DNA from: Campylobacterales bacterium
GTDB taxonomy: Bacteria; Campylobacterota; Campylobacteria; Campylobacterales; Sulfurimonadaceae
NCBI GenBank assembly: GCA_026390115.1
Contig: JAPLGO010000021.1
Location: forward strand, 52,406 to 116,405
DNA length: 64,000 nt
Reading direction: 5' to 3'
Numbering within the stretch: position 1 is the stretch's first letter; every line of letters begins with the position of its first letter. The notes under the pieces were generated by a model. The model did not search any database. It worked only from the letters and a program-made list of their open reading frames with translations, and was not told the origin of the DNA. The translations under genes and the position numbers were made by a program. Of the stretch, positions 18,008 to 27,701 are shown piece after piece.

Positions 18008-18829
18008 TTAAGATTTTTTAGCAATTTTTGTAATTGCTTCAGTGTTCATATCATCCATCTGAGCACTCATGGCTTTTTGGTACATTCCAACTAAACGATT
18101 TGTCTCTATCATCTGAGTCATCATTTTTACAGCATTCACATTGCTTTTTTCTATAAAACCTTGTGTTACTGCACCGCTATTCTCCAGGCCTATAAACTCT
18201 GCACTCTCTCCGTATGCAAAAAGGTTGTCACCCTCTTTTTTTAGCAGTGATTTATTGTCCGGCTGTACAACCATGAGTTTAGCAGCAGGGGTAAAGGTTA
18301 AAGCATTTGAACTGTTTGTGCTTATTTGACCATCTTTATCTACATTAACCGTGCTATTTTGTGTCCCTAAAGTGATACTGTTTCCACTCTGATAATAGTC
18401 AGCAGGTAATACTTCATAACCCTGTTTTGTTACAAGCTTACCTTCGTCGTTCATTGAAAATGAACCATCTCTTGTAAGTCTCACACCTTGTGGAGTTTTT
18501 ACAGCAAAAAACATGTCATCTTTTGAGAGAGCAAAATCCAGAGTATTCTCTGTTTTTTGCATAGAACCGACAGAGAAATCAGTATAAGAATCAACTATCT
18601 GGGGAGATTTTGTCATAGCTCTGTTTAAAAATTGTGCTCCCTCTTTTGTCTGATTCGCTATAGGCAACTCATCTCTTGCCTCTTTATAGAGACGCATAAA
18701 ATCGCCTACTACTAAATTATCTTCTTTAAATCCTGCCGTGTTAACATTAGCAAGATTATTAGAGATTGTATCTAAACGATTAAACTGAGCAACCATACCG
18801 GCAGCTGAAGCATAATAACCTGTTTGCAT
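18008..18829 (-). CDS. flgF: Flagellar proximal rod protein, FlgF (FlgG2) type
   Basis: A 273-residue rod protein. The start MQTGYYASAAGMVAQFNRLD with the SNNLANVNTAGFKEDN motif, and the end VTQGFIEKSNVNAVKMMTQM are typical of FlgF/FlgG. The middle domain differs from the downstream flgG, and in Campylobacterota this gene is often called flgG2 or flgF. It should form the proximal rod. Its ATG lies about 23 bases after the predicted sigma-54 start site. Confidence 0.88.
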   Translation of the reverse strand: MQTGYYASAAGMVAQFNRLDTISNNLANVNTAGFKEDNLVVGDFMRLYKEARDELPIANQTKEGAQFLNRAMTKSPQIVDSYTDFSVGSMQKTENTLDFALSKDDMFFAVKTPQGVRLTRDGSFSMNDEGKLVTKQGYEVLPADYYQSGNSITLGTQNSTVNVDKDGQISTNSSNALTFTPAAKLMVVQPDNKSLLKKEGDNLFAYGESAEFIGLENSGAVTQGFIEKSNVNAVKMMTQMIETNRLVGMYQKAMSAQMDDMNTEAITKIAKKS

Positions 18830-18860
18830 ACATACCCTTTTTATAATATTTATGAGTGAC

Positions 18861-18878
18861 TAGCAAAGATTGTTCCAA
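18861..18878 (-). promoter_or_regulatory. Sigma-54 (RpoN) promoter for flgF-flgG
   Basis: On the minus strand the site reads TTGGAACAATCTTTGCTA. GG at 18875-18876 and GC at 18863-18864 are exactly 12 bases apart, the required -24/-12 spacing, with close matches to TTGGCAC and TTGCW. Predicted start near 18851. RpoN control of rod and hook genes is known in Campylobacterota. Confidence 0.8.
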
Positions 18879-18939
18879 ATTTTGAATAAAACTATATTTC
18901 TTTTTTTCTCTGTAAAAGCTATATTTAATAACAACTGGG

Positions 18940-18945
18940 TATAAT
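18940..18945 (+). promoter_or_regulatory. Probable -10 box for rpoD
   Basis: TATAAT inside GGGTATAATCC, 42 bases before the rpoD ATG. It runs opposite to the sigma-54 promoter of flgF. Confidence 0.55.
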
Positions 18946-18987
18946 CCACTCTTTTAAAATTCTTAAAACGACGGAGCTTGCCTAAAA

Positions 18988-20847
18988 ATGAGTGCAAAAG
19001 TAACAGTAAAAGATCTCAATAAAGCCATAGAAACACTCTTCACAAATGTAAAAGCAAAAGATTGTTTAACCTACGAATCATTAATAGACCTTTTTGATAA
19101 ACAGCCCACAGCGGCACAAGCGAAAAACATTTTTAAACTTGCCCAAAAAAATAAAACTTGTCTTTACACCTCTTCAGAGCATGCAAAAAAACTCAATGAT
19201 AAAGAAGCAGATGCAAGAAAAGATGCCCAAAGAAAGATGCTTCAAAATAATGACACAGATAAATTTGATATTCTTAAAGAGCATGAACTGCTTGAATGGT
19301 CTCGCTCCGATTCACCTGTTCGTATGTATCTCCGTGAAATGGGGCAGATACCTCTTTTAACAAAAGATGAAGAGATAGAGATATCTAAAAAGATAGAAGG
19401 TGGAGAGAGTATTATTATTGATGCCATCTGTTCCGTTCCTTACTTAATAGAGTTTATTTTAGACTACAAAGAGCCTTTAATTAACCGTGAAAGAAGAGTC
19501 AAAGAGCTATTTAAAAGCTTTGAAGATGAAAAAGACGATGCAGAAGAAAAAGATGACGACAGCGATGAAGAGGCGGAAGAGCGACCTCCGGTAGAAGATA
19601 AAAGCAGGGTTGAAAAAGTAACTACAAGCTTTAAAGCACTCGAAAAAGCGAAAAAAGAGTGGATTAAACTTGAAGAGAAGGCTCCTGAATATTTAGAAGT
19701 CGAGCTCACAGAAGACATTGTAAACTACTTTTTAAATGTTACTTTTAAAAAATCTATTCTTAAAGAGAAACTGCTAGATTTAGGGCCAACTTCAAAACTG
19801 ATAAATGAGCTTGTTCGCGCTATGGAGACAGCTTTGAGAACGGATGAGGGTTATGATAAAGAGCTAAGAAGATTGGAGTATAAACTTCCACTTTTTAATA
19901 CTACACTCAAAGCAAATCATAAAATTTTAGTAGAAAAGATTTGTGATTTAAACAAAGAAGATATTGCAAGCATGGTGCCTGAGGCTACAATGGTAAGTAC
20001 CTATATGGAGATTAAAAAACTTGTTCAAACAAAAGAGGCTTCAAAAAACAGTTTTGACATGGAACCTGAAAAACTGGCAGATATTTTAGAACAGATTAAG
20101 AGAGGTAAAAATATCTCTGAAATCTCTAAAACAAAAATGGCAAAATCAAATCTCAGACTTGTTGTCTCAATCGCAAAAAGATATACAAACCGCGGATTGC
20201 CTTTCCTTGATTTAATTCAAGAGGGAAATATAGGTCTTATGAAAGCGGTTGATAAGTTTGAGTACCAAAAAGGATATAAGTTCTCTACTTATGCTACATG
20301 GTGGATTCGCCAAGCTATCTCTCGCGCTATCGCAGATCAAGCCAGAACTATCCGTATCCCGATTCACATGATAGAAACTATCAACCGAATTAATAAAATC
20401 ATGCGTAAACACCTTCAAGAGCATGGCAAAGAACCGGATGTTGAAACAATTGCAGAGGAGGTTGGCTTATCTGTTGAAAAAGTTAAAAATGTCATTAAAA
20501 TTACAAAAGAACCTATCTCTCTTGAAGCACCAATCGGAAGTGAAGAGGATGGAAGATTTGGAGATTTTATCGAAGATAAATCATCTCTTTCACCATCCGA
20601 TGCTGTACTTAAAGATGATTTAAGAGTACAAATTGAGCATGTATTAGAACAATTAAATGAGAGAGAAAGAGCCGTTATCAAACTTCGTTTTGGAATTATG
20701 GATGATGAATCCGACAGAACGCTGGAAGAAATCGGTAAAGAGTTGAATGTAACAAGGGAGAGAGTTCGTCAAATCGAATCAAGCGCTATTAAAAAGCTTA
20801 AACACCCTAAAGTTGGGCGAAAACTTAAAAACTATATAGAAGAATAA
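18988..20847 (+). CDS. rpoD: RNA polymerase primary sigma factor
   Basis: A 619-residue sigma-70. Region 1.1 covers about 1-90. Region 1.2 is [20 protein letters not shown] near 110. An acidic non-conserved insert follows ([13 protein letters not shown] near 180). Regions 2.1-2.4 ([20 protein letters not shown] near 390, [20 protein letters not shown] near 435) and region 4.2 ([20 protein letters not shown] near 580) bind the -10 and -35 elements. It is the housekeeping sigma. The gene is divergent from flgF-flgG and followed after 13 bp by a protein of unknown function. Confidence 0.97.
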   Translation: MSAKVTVKDLNKAIETLFTNVKAKDCLTYESLIDLFDKQPTAAQAKNIFKLAQKNKTCLYTSSEHAKKLNDKEADARKDAQRKMLQNNDTDKFDILKEHELLEWSRSDSPVRMYLREMGQIPLLTKDEEIEISKKIEGGESIIIDAICSVPYLIEFILDYKEPLINRERRVKELFKSFEDEKDDAEEKDDDSDEEAEERPPVEDKSRVEKVTTSFKALEKAKKEWIKLEEKAPEYLEVELTEDIVNYFLNVTFKKSILKEKLLDLGPTSKLINELVRAMETALRTDEGYDKELRRLEYKLPLFNTTLKANHKILVEKICDLNKEDIASMVPEATMVSTYMEIKKLVQTKEASKNSFDMEPEKLADILEQIKRGKNISEISKTKMAKSNLRLVVSIAKRYTNRGLPFLDLIQEGNIGLMKAVDKFEYQKGYKFSTYATWWIRQAISRAIADQARTIRIPIHMIETINRINKIMRKHLQEHGKEPDVETIAEEVGLSVEKVKNVIKITKEPISLEAPIGSEEDGRFGDFIEDKSSLSPSDAVLKDDLRVQIEHVLEQLNERERAVIKLRFGIMDDESDRTLEEIGKELNVTRERVRQIESSAIKKLKHPKVGRKLKNYIEE

Positions 20848-20860
20848 GAAGTAAATTCAT

Positions 20861-21544
20861 ATGACTTTTGAACAGCAGTGGCTAGAGTATGATTATAATC
20901 CATTTATACTCTTTAGCTCAAATGCAAAGATTATCTCACTCAATACAGAGGCTCAGTTCTTACTTGGAAGTGTATCAAACTCTGAACTGTTTGAACTTGC
21001 CACAACTTATTCAAGCGTATCTTTTGGTTTTAAAACTACATTTTTAGAACTTGAATTTGGAAGGTATAAATTTTTTGGTATCACAGTCGGATATGAAAAT
21101 GATGAGCAGATAGGTATCAAACTCTATCAATCGCCGGCATTTAAGCTTAAAAATCCAAAATCTGCAGGAGAGCTTACAAATATTTACACACTTGTTGATT
21201 TATGTATATCTACAAACTCCATAGGCTCAAAAATTAAATTTGGTAAAGAGTTTGACCCAACCATTCCGGAAATAATAATAAATTCAAATAGTTTCATAAA
21301 AATACTAAGTAAAATATATGCATGTTTTAAAGAAAGCAGCGAAATCAACACGAAAATATACTACAGAGTCGGCGAACATATAAAATTTGAAGATAAGAAG
21401 TACAGTATATTTTCTGTTGAAGTTAGAGGTGCCATTTTAGATGAAAAAAGAGCCAATGAGTTGCAAACTTTAGTCTCAAACAGTAACTTTTATATTGACA
21501 TACAGAGCAAAATAACAATAAACATTCCAATGATTTTTGCTTAA
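20861..21544 (+). CDS. PAS-like protein of unknown function downstream of rpoD
   Basis: 227 residues, cytosolic, no signal peptide. The N-terminal 80 residues (NPFILFSSNAKIISLNTEAQ, then FLLGSV) look like a PAS sensor fold. The rest resembles the dimerisation part of a histidine kinase but has no phospho-acceptor His box and no ATPase motifs. It lies 13 bp after rpoD and so is probably co-transcribed. Its stop codon is inside a bidirectional terminator. It may be a degenerate or regulatory kinase-like protein. Confidence 0.6.
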   Translation: MTFEQQWLEYDYNPFILFSSNAKIISLNTEAQFLLGSVSNSELFELATTYSSVSFGFKTTFLELEFGRYKFFGITVGYENDEQIGIKLYQSPAFKLKNPKSAGELTNIYTLVDLCISTNSIGSKIKFGKEFDPTIPEIIINSNSFIKILSKIYACFKESSEINTKIYYRVGEHIKFEDKKYSIFSVEVRGAILDEKRANELQTLVSNSNFYIDIQSKITINIPMIFA

Positions 21545-21561
21545 GCTCTCTTAAGCAAAAA
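21534..21561. terminator. Bidirectional terminator overlapping two stop codons
   Basis: TTTTTGCTTAAG and its perfect complement (12 bp) around CTCT. The hairpin contains the stop codons of both convergent genes, and its arms supply A and T tracts for both directions. Confidence 0.85.
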
Positions 21562-22054
21562 TCTCTTTAGAGCTCAAATATCCTACAACAATTCCAACTA
21601 ACAGCGATGGAAGATAAATAACTATATTTAAAAGTTCATTGTTTTTGAGTGCAATAAATCCTAAAACTAAAAAGAGATAAGGAATGAGTCTAAAAAGTGA
21701 AAAACCTGCCTTTGAGCCATTTTTCATATCTTTAAAATTCACTATTTTTATCTTTTTTTTCTCTTCTTGAACTATTGTTTTAAGATCAAGTTCCTCTGGG
21801 GATGCTTCATTTATCGGCTCATAAAGCCCATGCGGGTCTTCTAGCTCATCCAGAAATTCTCTCTCTTCTTTTATAACATCCGCTTCAACTTGTGTGTTTA
21901 CCATTTTTTTATAAGCGAAGGATGCACCCAAAATAATAAAAAGGCTACTCAAATATGCAATTTGAAGATTCATATAAAAAGCAAAAGAGATAAAATAAGA
22001 GGCTATAACAAAGATTTCTGTCAGAGCTATAAGCTTAATAGCTCTTTTCACCAT
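21551..22054 (-). CDS. Four-helix membrane protein of unknown function
   Basis: 167 residues from the ATG at 22054 ([15 protein letters not shown]), which follows AGAGG by five bases; longer starts would lie inside the upstream atpZ-like frame. Two pairs of transmembrane helices (about 5-45 and 115-165) flank a cytoplasmic linker rich in E and K (LDELEDPHGLYEPINEASPE). It overlaps the AtpZ-like gene by 20 bases, so translation is coupled. No family recognised. Confidence 0.65.
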   Translation of the reverse strand: MVKRAIKLIALTEIFVIASYFISFAFYMNLQIAYLSSLFIILGASFAYKKMVNTQVEADVIKEEREFLDELEDPHGLYEPINEASPEELDLKTIVQEEKKKIKIVNFKDMKNGSKAGFSLFRLIPYLFLVLGFIALKNNELLNIVIYLPSLLVGIVVGYLSSKEIFA

Positions 22055-22364
22055 AATCCTCTTCATCATCTTCTTTGTTGTCAAGCTGTTTTTTGATTGC
22101 ATAGCGTGGCTCTTTTGCCAACTCTTCATACTCTTTGTGCTGTTTTGCATAGGCTTTATAAACATTCAATATTGCCGCCGCAACTCCTATAGCAACACCA
22201 ACCCAAAAAAGCCAGCTTATTTCTGTCCATCTGCGGAGCAGGTATCCAATTCCAACACCCATCAGAACTGCCACAACCATAGAAATACCCAAAGAGAGAC
22301 TGTCTGCTGCCTCAATAATGGGCTTGATTCTTGGAGTGTGTTCTTCTTGCTTATCCTCAGCCAT
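22035..22364 (-). CDS. AtpZ/AtpI-type ATP synthase accessory protein
   Basis: 109 residues with two transmembrane helices joined by a short turn: [20 protein letters not shown] then [20 protein letters not shown]. This layout and the GVGIGYLL motif fit the AtpZ/AtpI family, small membrane proteins encoded near or with F-type ATP synthases and thought to help c-ring assembly or Mg/Ca transport. No atp genes are beside it here; it sits between hemL and a membrane protein. The ATG at 22364 overlaps the last codons of hemL. Confidence 0.7.
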   Translation of the reverse strand: MAEDKQEEHTPRIKPIIEAADSLSLGISMVVAVLMGVGIGYLLRRWTEISWLFWVGVAIGVAAAILNVYKAYAKQHKEYEELAKEPRYAIKKQLDNKEDDEEDYGEKSY

Positions 22365-23649
22365 TTGCAATTTCTTTAAACACTTTTGCACTCGCTTTTA
22401 TTGTCTCTTCTATCATCTCATCCGTAATTGCAGTAGAAATAAAACCTGTTTCATATAATGAGCATGCAAAGTAGAAACCTTCATTTAACATGCCAGAGTG
22501 GAATTTAGCAAAAAGCTCTGCATCAGAGTTGCATGCATCAGCAAAGTTCTTCACTGGCTTTTCATTAAAGAAAAAGCCGAACATGCTTCCTCTCACATCT
22601 ATCTGCATTGGTATTGCACATGCCGCTGCTGCTTCTTTCATTCCCTCAACCAATCTTTTGGCACGCCCTTCCAAGACAGATATAACTCTCGCATTTTGCT
22701 TTAATTTTGTAAGGGCTGCAAATCCTGCTGCCATAGCAACAGGATTTCCGCTGAGCGTTCCTGCTTGATACACTGGACCCTCAGGTGAGAGTTTTGACAT
22801 TATCTCTGCACGCGCTCCAAAAGCACCAACGGGCATGCCGCCGCCTATAACTTTTCCAAGTGTTACAATGTCCGGTTTTACACCTGTTAGAGACTCTGCG
22901 CCATGTACGCTTGCACGAAAACCACTCATAACCTCGTCAAAAATAAGCAGAGTTCCATTTGCATCACAAAGCTCTCTGAGTGCATGCAAAAACTTTTTAT
23001 CTGCGGGAACAAGACCCATGTTTCCTGCGATTGGCTCTATAATTACACATGCTATTTCTTGTGAGTCATTAAAACACTTCTTTACACTTTCAATATTGTT
23101 ATACTCAGCTAAAAGCGTATGTTTTGTAAAATCAGCCGGCACTCCAGGGCTGCTCGGATTTCCGAAAGTTGCCGCCCCGCTTCCTGCTTGAACCAAAAGA
23201 GAATCGCTATGCCCATGGTAACAACCGGTAAACTTCACAATATCATCACGACCCGTAAATCCGCGTGCAAGGCGAATTGCACTCATAACAGCTTCTGTTC
23301 CGCTACTCACAAATCTCACTTTATCCATGGAGTCAAAAAAGGAAATAACAAGTTTTGCCAGTTCTGTCTCCGCCAATGTCGGAGCACCAAAACTTAGGCC
23401 ATGTTTTACAGCTTCTATTACTGCACGCTCTATCGTTTCATCTCTATGACCAAAAAGAAGCGGTCCCCAGCTTTGAACAAAGTCAATATATTTGTTGCCA
23501 TCAATATCTGTTAAGTAAGCACCCTCTCCCTCAGTAATAAAAAGAGGTGTTCCTCCAACACTTTTAAATGCTCTCACCGGAGAGTTTACTCCGCCCGGAA
23601 TTAAACTTTGTGCTTCTTCAAAAGCTTTTATTGATGCGTCTCTGCTCAT
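22357..23649 (-). CDS. hemL: Glutamate-1-semialdehyde 2,1-aminomutase
   Basis: A 430-residue PLP enzyme of the normal length. It has [20 protein letters not shown] at the start, the site [20 protein letters not shown] near 145, [13 protein letters not shown] near 240 and the PLP lysine in [15 protein letters not shown] near 267. It makes 5-aminolevulinate from glutamate-1-semialdehyde in the C5 route to haem. It heads a chain with the AtpZ-like and four-helix membrane genes, with overlaps at both junctions. Confidence 0.96.
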   Translation of the reverse strand: MSRDASIKAFEEAQSLIPGGVNSPVRAFKSVGGTPLFITEGEGAYLTDIDGNKYIDFVQSWGPLLFGHRDETIERAVIEAVKHGLSFGAPTLAETELAKLVISFFDSMDKVRFVSSGTEAVMSAIRLARGFTGRDDIVKFTGCYHGHSDSLLVQAGSGAATFGNPSSPGVPADFTKHTLLAEYNNIESVKKCFNDSQEIACVIIEPIAGNMGLVPADKKFLHALRELCDANGTLLIFDEVMSGFRASVHGAESLTGVKPDIVTLGKVIGGGMPVGAFGARAEIMSKLSPEGPVYQAGTLSGNPVAMAAGFAALTKLKQNARVISVLEGRAKRLVEGMKEAAAACAIPMQIDVRGSMFGFFFNEKPVKNFADACNSDAELFAKFHSGMLNEGFYFACSLYETGFISTAITDEMIEETIKASAKVFKEIANG

Positions 23650-23744
23650 TTTATGACCTTGTGATTTTTACGTTATTATAGCAAAGTTGCATTAATATTC
23701 ATTTGCTATAATTCGGAAAAAATTTTAGATAAAACGGAAAAATA

Positions 23745-24614
23745 GTGTACAGATCCTCTTTTGCTTTCTTTGTTGCTCTCTTATTGCATTTTGTGCTTTT
23801 CCTGCTATTTTGGATTTTATTAACTTTTATGCCTGAGCTAAAAAAACCGGATGAACCAAAAGAGGAGAAGATAAAAATCTCCCTCAAAGAGATGCCTAAA
23901 AAAGAGAAGAAACCAGATATTCCCGTAGAACAACCCATGCAGGTTGCTCCATCCATTGCTCCGCCAATGCCAAAAGGGTCTCAACTCAAAGAGATTGTAC
24001 ATGAAGAGCCGCTGAAATATGTGCCAAAAAAACAGCCAACTGAACCGAAATTAAATCCTAAGCCGGAGGCTCCTAAAGAGGTACCAAAACCGCAACCGAA
24101 AATTGAGCCTCTGCCACCGCAACTTCCCTTTATACCTTTCAAAGAAGAAAAAAAAGAGCCTATCAAAGAGGATCCGCTTGCATGGATGAAAGAGGACAAA
24201 TCAGCAGAAGAAGAAAAAAAAGAGATAAAAAAAACAGCTAGCGGAAGCAGCTTGACACAAAACATAAAAGAGCTCTATGGAGATGAATTTGGAAAACTGA
24301 CCCCGGGACAGCAGAGCTATATCATAGACAATCAAGAGATTATGAGACGAATCACGCAAGAGACCCTTACCCGTGTTGCCGGAGTAAATTTATCAAGAAA
24401 CTTAAATGTAAACAGCACGAATATAATAGAGTTTTATCTTCATCCAAACGGAGACATGACCGACTTTAAATTTTTGAAAAAGAGCGGCTACTACGAGCTT
24501 GATGATACAACGAAAGAGACAATAGAATACTCGTATAGCAAATATCCGAGACCTACCGAAAAAATATTAATAAGATACAATGTTTTTTATAATTTAGCTA
24601 CCCGCACCCGCTAA
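23745..24614 (+). CDS. TonB/TolA-like energy-transducing protein
   Basis: 289 residues. One N-terminal transmembrane helix (FAFFVALLLHFVLFLLFWIL, residues 6-25) is followed by a long periplasmic linker rich in K, P and E (about 35-165) and a compact C-terminal domain (EFYLHPNGDMTDFKFLKKSG) typical of TonB and TolA. It would span the periplasm and pass the force of ExbB-ExbD or TolQ-TolR to the outer membrane. No exbB, exbD, tolQ or tolB is beside it, so TonB and TolA cannot be told apart. The start is a GTG at 23745 with GGA about seven bases upstream. Confidence 0.75.
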   Translation: MYRSSFAFFVALLLHFVLFLLFWILLTFMPELKKPDEPKEEKIKISLKEMPKKEKKPDIPVEQPMQVAPSIAPPMPKGSQLKEIVHEEPLKYVPKKQPTEPKLNPKPEAPKEVPKPQPKIEPLPPQLPFIPFKEEKKEPIKEDPLAWMKEDKSAEEEKKEIKKTASGSSLTQNIKELYGDEFGKLTPGQQSYIIDNQEIMRRITQETLTRVAGVNLSRNLNVNSTNIIEFYLHPNGDMTDFKFLKKSGYYELDDTTKETIEYSYSKYPRPTEKILIRYNVFYNLATRTR

Positions 24615-24630
24615 TTTTACAGTAGTTAAT

Positions 24631-26454
24631 TTATTCCTCTAAAGCATTTAGAATATCATCAAATTGAGTGGTAATATCACTAATATATTCCGTTTCAACA
24701 GTGCAAACTATAATTGAATTTTTCAGAAGTTTACTCTTTTGAATATCTTCATTTATGTTATCAAGAGGATTTTCACTTAGAATCATAAAATCGTCACCTT
24801 CAACTCTAAATGTAATAGTGTTACTATATAAACTGTCTATAAATTTTGAAAATTCTACTAAAAATTCATCTCCTTTTGCCCAAGAAAATTTTTTGTTAAA
24901 ATCCGAAAAATTGTGTAGCTGTATTTTGTACATATATACAGATTTTGAAGCTATATGATATCTAAGAATAAGAGAAAGATAATCTAAAACAAACAGGTTG
25001 GTAAGCCTGTCTCTGTAGAAATATGAAAATCTTTGCTCTTCTATGGTTGTTCTTGGCAGTTGCGAAATTTCATTATCTATCTTTACCTTTTTTAAGGCGA
25101 CAACTGCTGCATCTACTACTTCCGGATGAAAATGTACGGCACTCAACTCTTTTAACTCTCTTAAAGCAGCAGATATAGATTTTCTGGGCTTATACACTCT
25201 GTTAGTTGTCATGGCATCAAAAGCATCGGCAACCATCATAACCCTGCTGAGGGGTTTTATCTCGTTCGCTTTGAGTCCTCTTGGATAACCGCTGCCATTA
25301 TACTTTTCATGGTGCTCCCGCATGACATCCGCCATAGCTTTGTATTGATCTATTTCTGAGAGCATCTCATATCCGGCGCTCAGATGCTCTTGTATCAGTT
25401 CATACTCCGTTTCATTCAATCTGTTTGGTTTGAGCAAAACGCTGTCGGGTGTTGAAATTTTACCTATATCATGCAACCAAGCTGCATTTTTCAAGATTTC
25501 TATATCCGCATCGCTATAACCCATCTCCTTGGCAATTAAAACACAATACTCTGCAACTCTTTTTGTATGGCCGGCTGTGTAAGAATCACGAGACTCTATC
25601 ATGTTAATCATAGAGTGAATTATCTGCTCTTGATTTTTTGACTTTTCCTCTTCCAAAGAGAGTATTCTTTGCTGATGCATTTTATCTCTAAATACCACTA
25701 CTGTGCCGACTATTTTGTAATCTACAAAAAGAGGCGTTGCGACTAAAGAGACATGCACAAAGGTACCGTCCTTTTTAACCAAATATTCATTTTCACTGAT
25801 ATATTTATCGCCGTGAAGAATTGTGTTGTGTACAGGGCAGTGTTTGGATGCTATGGGTTTATTCTTACTATCTTTATAGTGAATATAGTCATGAATATTT
25901 TTGCCAATCAGCTCTTCATACTCAAAACCGAGTATTTTAAGTGCCTCACTATTAATAAATGTAGTTTTATTCTCTGTATCAAGTGTGTAAATTCCGTCCC
26001 CTATGCTTTGAGCTATATCGTAAAATTTCTTTTCACTCTGGACTAATCTATTTTTTTGATCAAAAACTTTAAGATAGAGTGTGATTTTATTAATAAGCTG
26101 GTTATCATCTATGGGTTTTGTAATATAATCCACTGCGCCAATCTCAAAACCCTCTTTGATAAACTCTTCACTTTTAAATACAGCCGTTACGAAAATAATC
26201 GGTATATCTTTTGTCTTTTTGTTTGATTTTATCATTTTGGCTAACTCAAAACCATTTATCTCAGGCATTTGAACATCCAGCAGAATCAAATCAATTTTTT
26301 CAGTTAAAAGCACATGTAACGCCTCTTTAGCCGTTAAAACTTCTATGCTTTTTATATTCTTTTGAGTATGAAGCAGGACACTCAGAGTAAATAGATTATT
26401 TTGATTGTCATCTACGGATAGGATATTGTAGGTGTGTGCTACTTGCTCGGACAT
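24631..26454 (-). CDS. REC-PAS-HD-GYP response regulator with degenerate GGDEF tail
   Basis: 607 residues. An N-terminal receiver domain has LILLDVQMPEINGFELAKMI with the phospho-accepting Asp near 59. A PAS domain covers about 140-260. A HD-GYP domain follows with AWLHDIGKISTPDSVLLKP near 325 and HHEKYNGSGYPRGL near 385, so it should break down cyclic di-GMP. The C-terminal 130 residues look like a GGDEF fold (DRLTNLFVLDYLSL) in which the signature is VEGDDFMIL; this is probably not an active cyclase and may bind nucleotide or dimerise. It overlaps the GGDEF gene by 16 bases and is the last gene of the signalling operon. Confidence 0.88.
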   Translation of the reverse strand: MSEQVAHTYNILSVDDNQNNLFTLSVLLHTQKNIKSIEVLTAKEALHVLLTEKIDLILLDVQMPEINGFELAKMIKSNKKTKDIPIIFVTAVFKSEEFIKEGFEIGAVDYITKPIDDNQLINKITLYLKVFDQKNRLVQSEKKFYDIAQSIGDGIYTLDTENKTTFINSEALKILGFEYEELIGKNIHDYIHYKDSKNKPIASKHCPVHNTILHGDKYISENEYLVKKDGTFVHVSLVATPLFVDYKIVGTVVVFRDKMHQQRILSLEEEKSKNQEQIIHSMINMIESRDSYTAGHTKRVAEYCVLIAKEMGYSDADIEILKNAAWLHDIGKISTPDSVLLKPNRLNETEYELIQEHLSAGYEMLSEIDQYKAMADVMREHHEKYNGSGYPRGLKANEIKPLSRVMMVADAFDAMTTNRVYKPRKSISAALRELKELSAVHFHPEVVDAAVVALKKVKIDNEISQLPRTTIEEQRFSYFYRDRLTNLFVLDYLSLILRYHIASKSVYMYKIQLHNFSDFNKKFSWAKGDEFLVEFSKFIDSLYSNTITFRVEGDDFMILSENPLDNINEDIQKSKLLKNSIIVCTVETEYISDITTQFDDILNALEE

Positions 26455-27701
26455 ACTCTGTTTCTTCCACCTGATTTTGCCTCATAGAGAGATTCATCTG
26501 CTCTCTTAATCATCCTGTCTAAACTGTCTTTTTCTCTAAATTCTGTAATGCCAAAACTGCATGTGATGTTTTTAACAATGGCAAACTCTTTACACTCAAT
26601 ATTTTTTCTTAAACCCTCGGCTATTTCAAGACCTTTTGTTATATCCGCATCAAGGACTATAACAAACTCTTCTCCGCCCCATCTTGCAAAAACATCATGG
26701 GCTCTTATATGCTCTTTTGTAAGGGCTGTAATCTCTTTTAGTACACTGTCTCCCGCCAAATGTCCATAGGTGTCATTTACCTTTTTGAAAAAATCAATAT
26801 CAAATATAACAAATACGAAAGAGCTCTTTTGCAGCCTTGCTTCGTAAATTTTCTTCTCAATCAGACGATTGAACATATTTCTGTTATAAATTTGTGTGAG
26901 GCTGTCAAAATTGGCATCATGTTCATACTCAAGTGAACGAACAGAAATAGTCGTAATATCCGTCATGGTTACTATATAGTAGTCATGAAAAATTGCAACC
27001 TTAAGCGTGAAAATATACTCCTGAGAGTCTCTGGCAATTTTAACAAGAACATCCTCTTCCTTGAGTCTTTCTACAACCTCATCAATCCAAGCAAGAGAGT
27101 TTTCAACTAAGTTCAGATGAAAATAGGACTCTTCTCTTATAAACAGATCGGCGATACAGCCCATATTTTTTTGAAAATCATATAAAGAGTTAAAAGAGAA
27201 AAAGTTTAGGAGCGCTTTGTTTGCATGTAAAACCTGATTTGCATCGGTTACAATTATAAAGTTATCCTGCAAATCCAATACGCTTTGCGTAAACTCTTTC
27301 TCTTTTGTTATTAACCTCTCCTTATCCGCAAGTTTTAAATGAAAAGAAACACGATTCAAAAGTTCTACACTGTTGAACGGCTTATTTACATAATCTGAAC
27401 CACCCACCTCGTAGCACTTTTCAATCGTTATGTCATCTTTGTTTGCAGTTATAAATATAATAGGTATATCTTTTGTTTTCTTATTTGATTTTATCATCTT
27501 GGCACAAGCAAAGCCGTCAACATCCGGCATCATCACATCCAGAAGGATTAAATCAATCTTTTGTTTCAATAAAATATCTAAGCCGGCATGGGCAGATTTA
27601 GCAACAAAAACATCATACAAGGCATCTTCCGTCTCTTTAAGAACACTCTCTAAAACAAATAGGTTTGTTGCCAAGTCATCTATACATAATATATTTTTCA
27701 T
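26439..27701 (-). CDS. REC-(PAS)-GGDEF diguanylate cyclase
   Basis: 420 residues. The receiver domain has LILLDVMMPDVDGFACAKMI (Asp near 55). A PAS-like sensor covers about 130-250. The C-terminal GGDEF domain has DSLTQIYNRNMFNRLI and FARWGGEEFVIVLD near 335, with RAHD five residues ahead of the signature, the inhibitory I-site. It should make cyclic di-GMP when phosphorylated and be limited by its own product. The ATG at 27701 overlaps the TGA of the CheB-CheR gene by one base (TGATG), so the two are translationally coupled. Confidence 0.92.
   Translation of the reverse strand: MKNILCIDDLATNLFVLESVLKETEDALYDVFVAKSAHAGLDILLKQKIDLILLDVMMPDVDGFACAKMIKSNKKTKDIPIIFITANKDDITIEKCYEVGGSDYVNKPFNSVELLNRVSFHLKLADKERLITKEKEFTQSVLDLQDNFIIVTDANQVLHANKALLNFFSFNSLYDFQKNMGCIADLFIREESYFHLNLVENSLAWIDEVVERLKEEDVLVKIARDSQEYIFTLKVAIFHDYYIVTMTDITTISVRSLEYEHDANFDSLTQIYNRNMFNRLIEKKIYEARLQKSSFVFVIFDIDFFKKVNDTYGHLAGDSVLKEITALTKEHIRAHDVFARWGGEEFVIVLDADITKGLEIAEGLRKNIECKEFAIVKNITCSFGITEFREKDSLDRMIKRADESLYEAKSGGRNRVCPSK

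Noticed and set aside
23981..24265. A 94-codon Ser/Phe/Gly-rich frame opposite the TonB-like gene
   Set aside because: It is the antisense shadow of the Lys-Pro-Glu linker, with no ribosome site.
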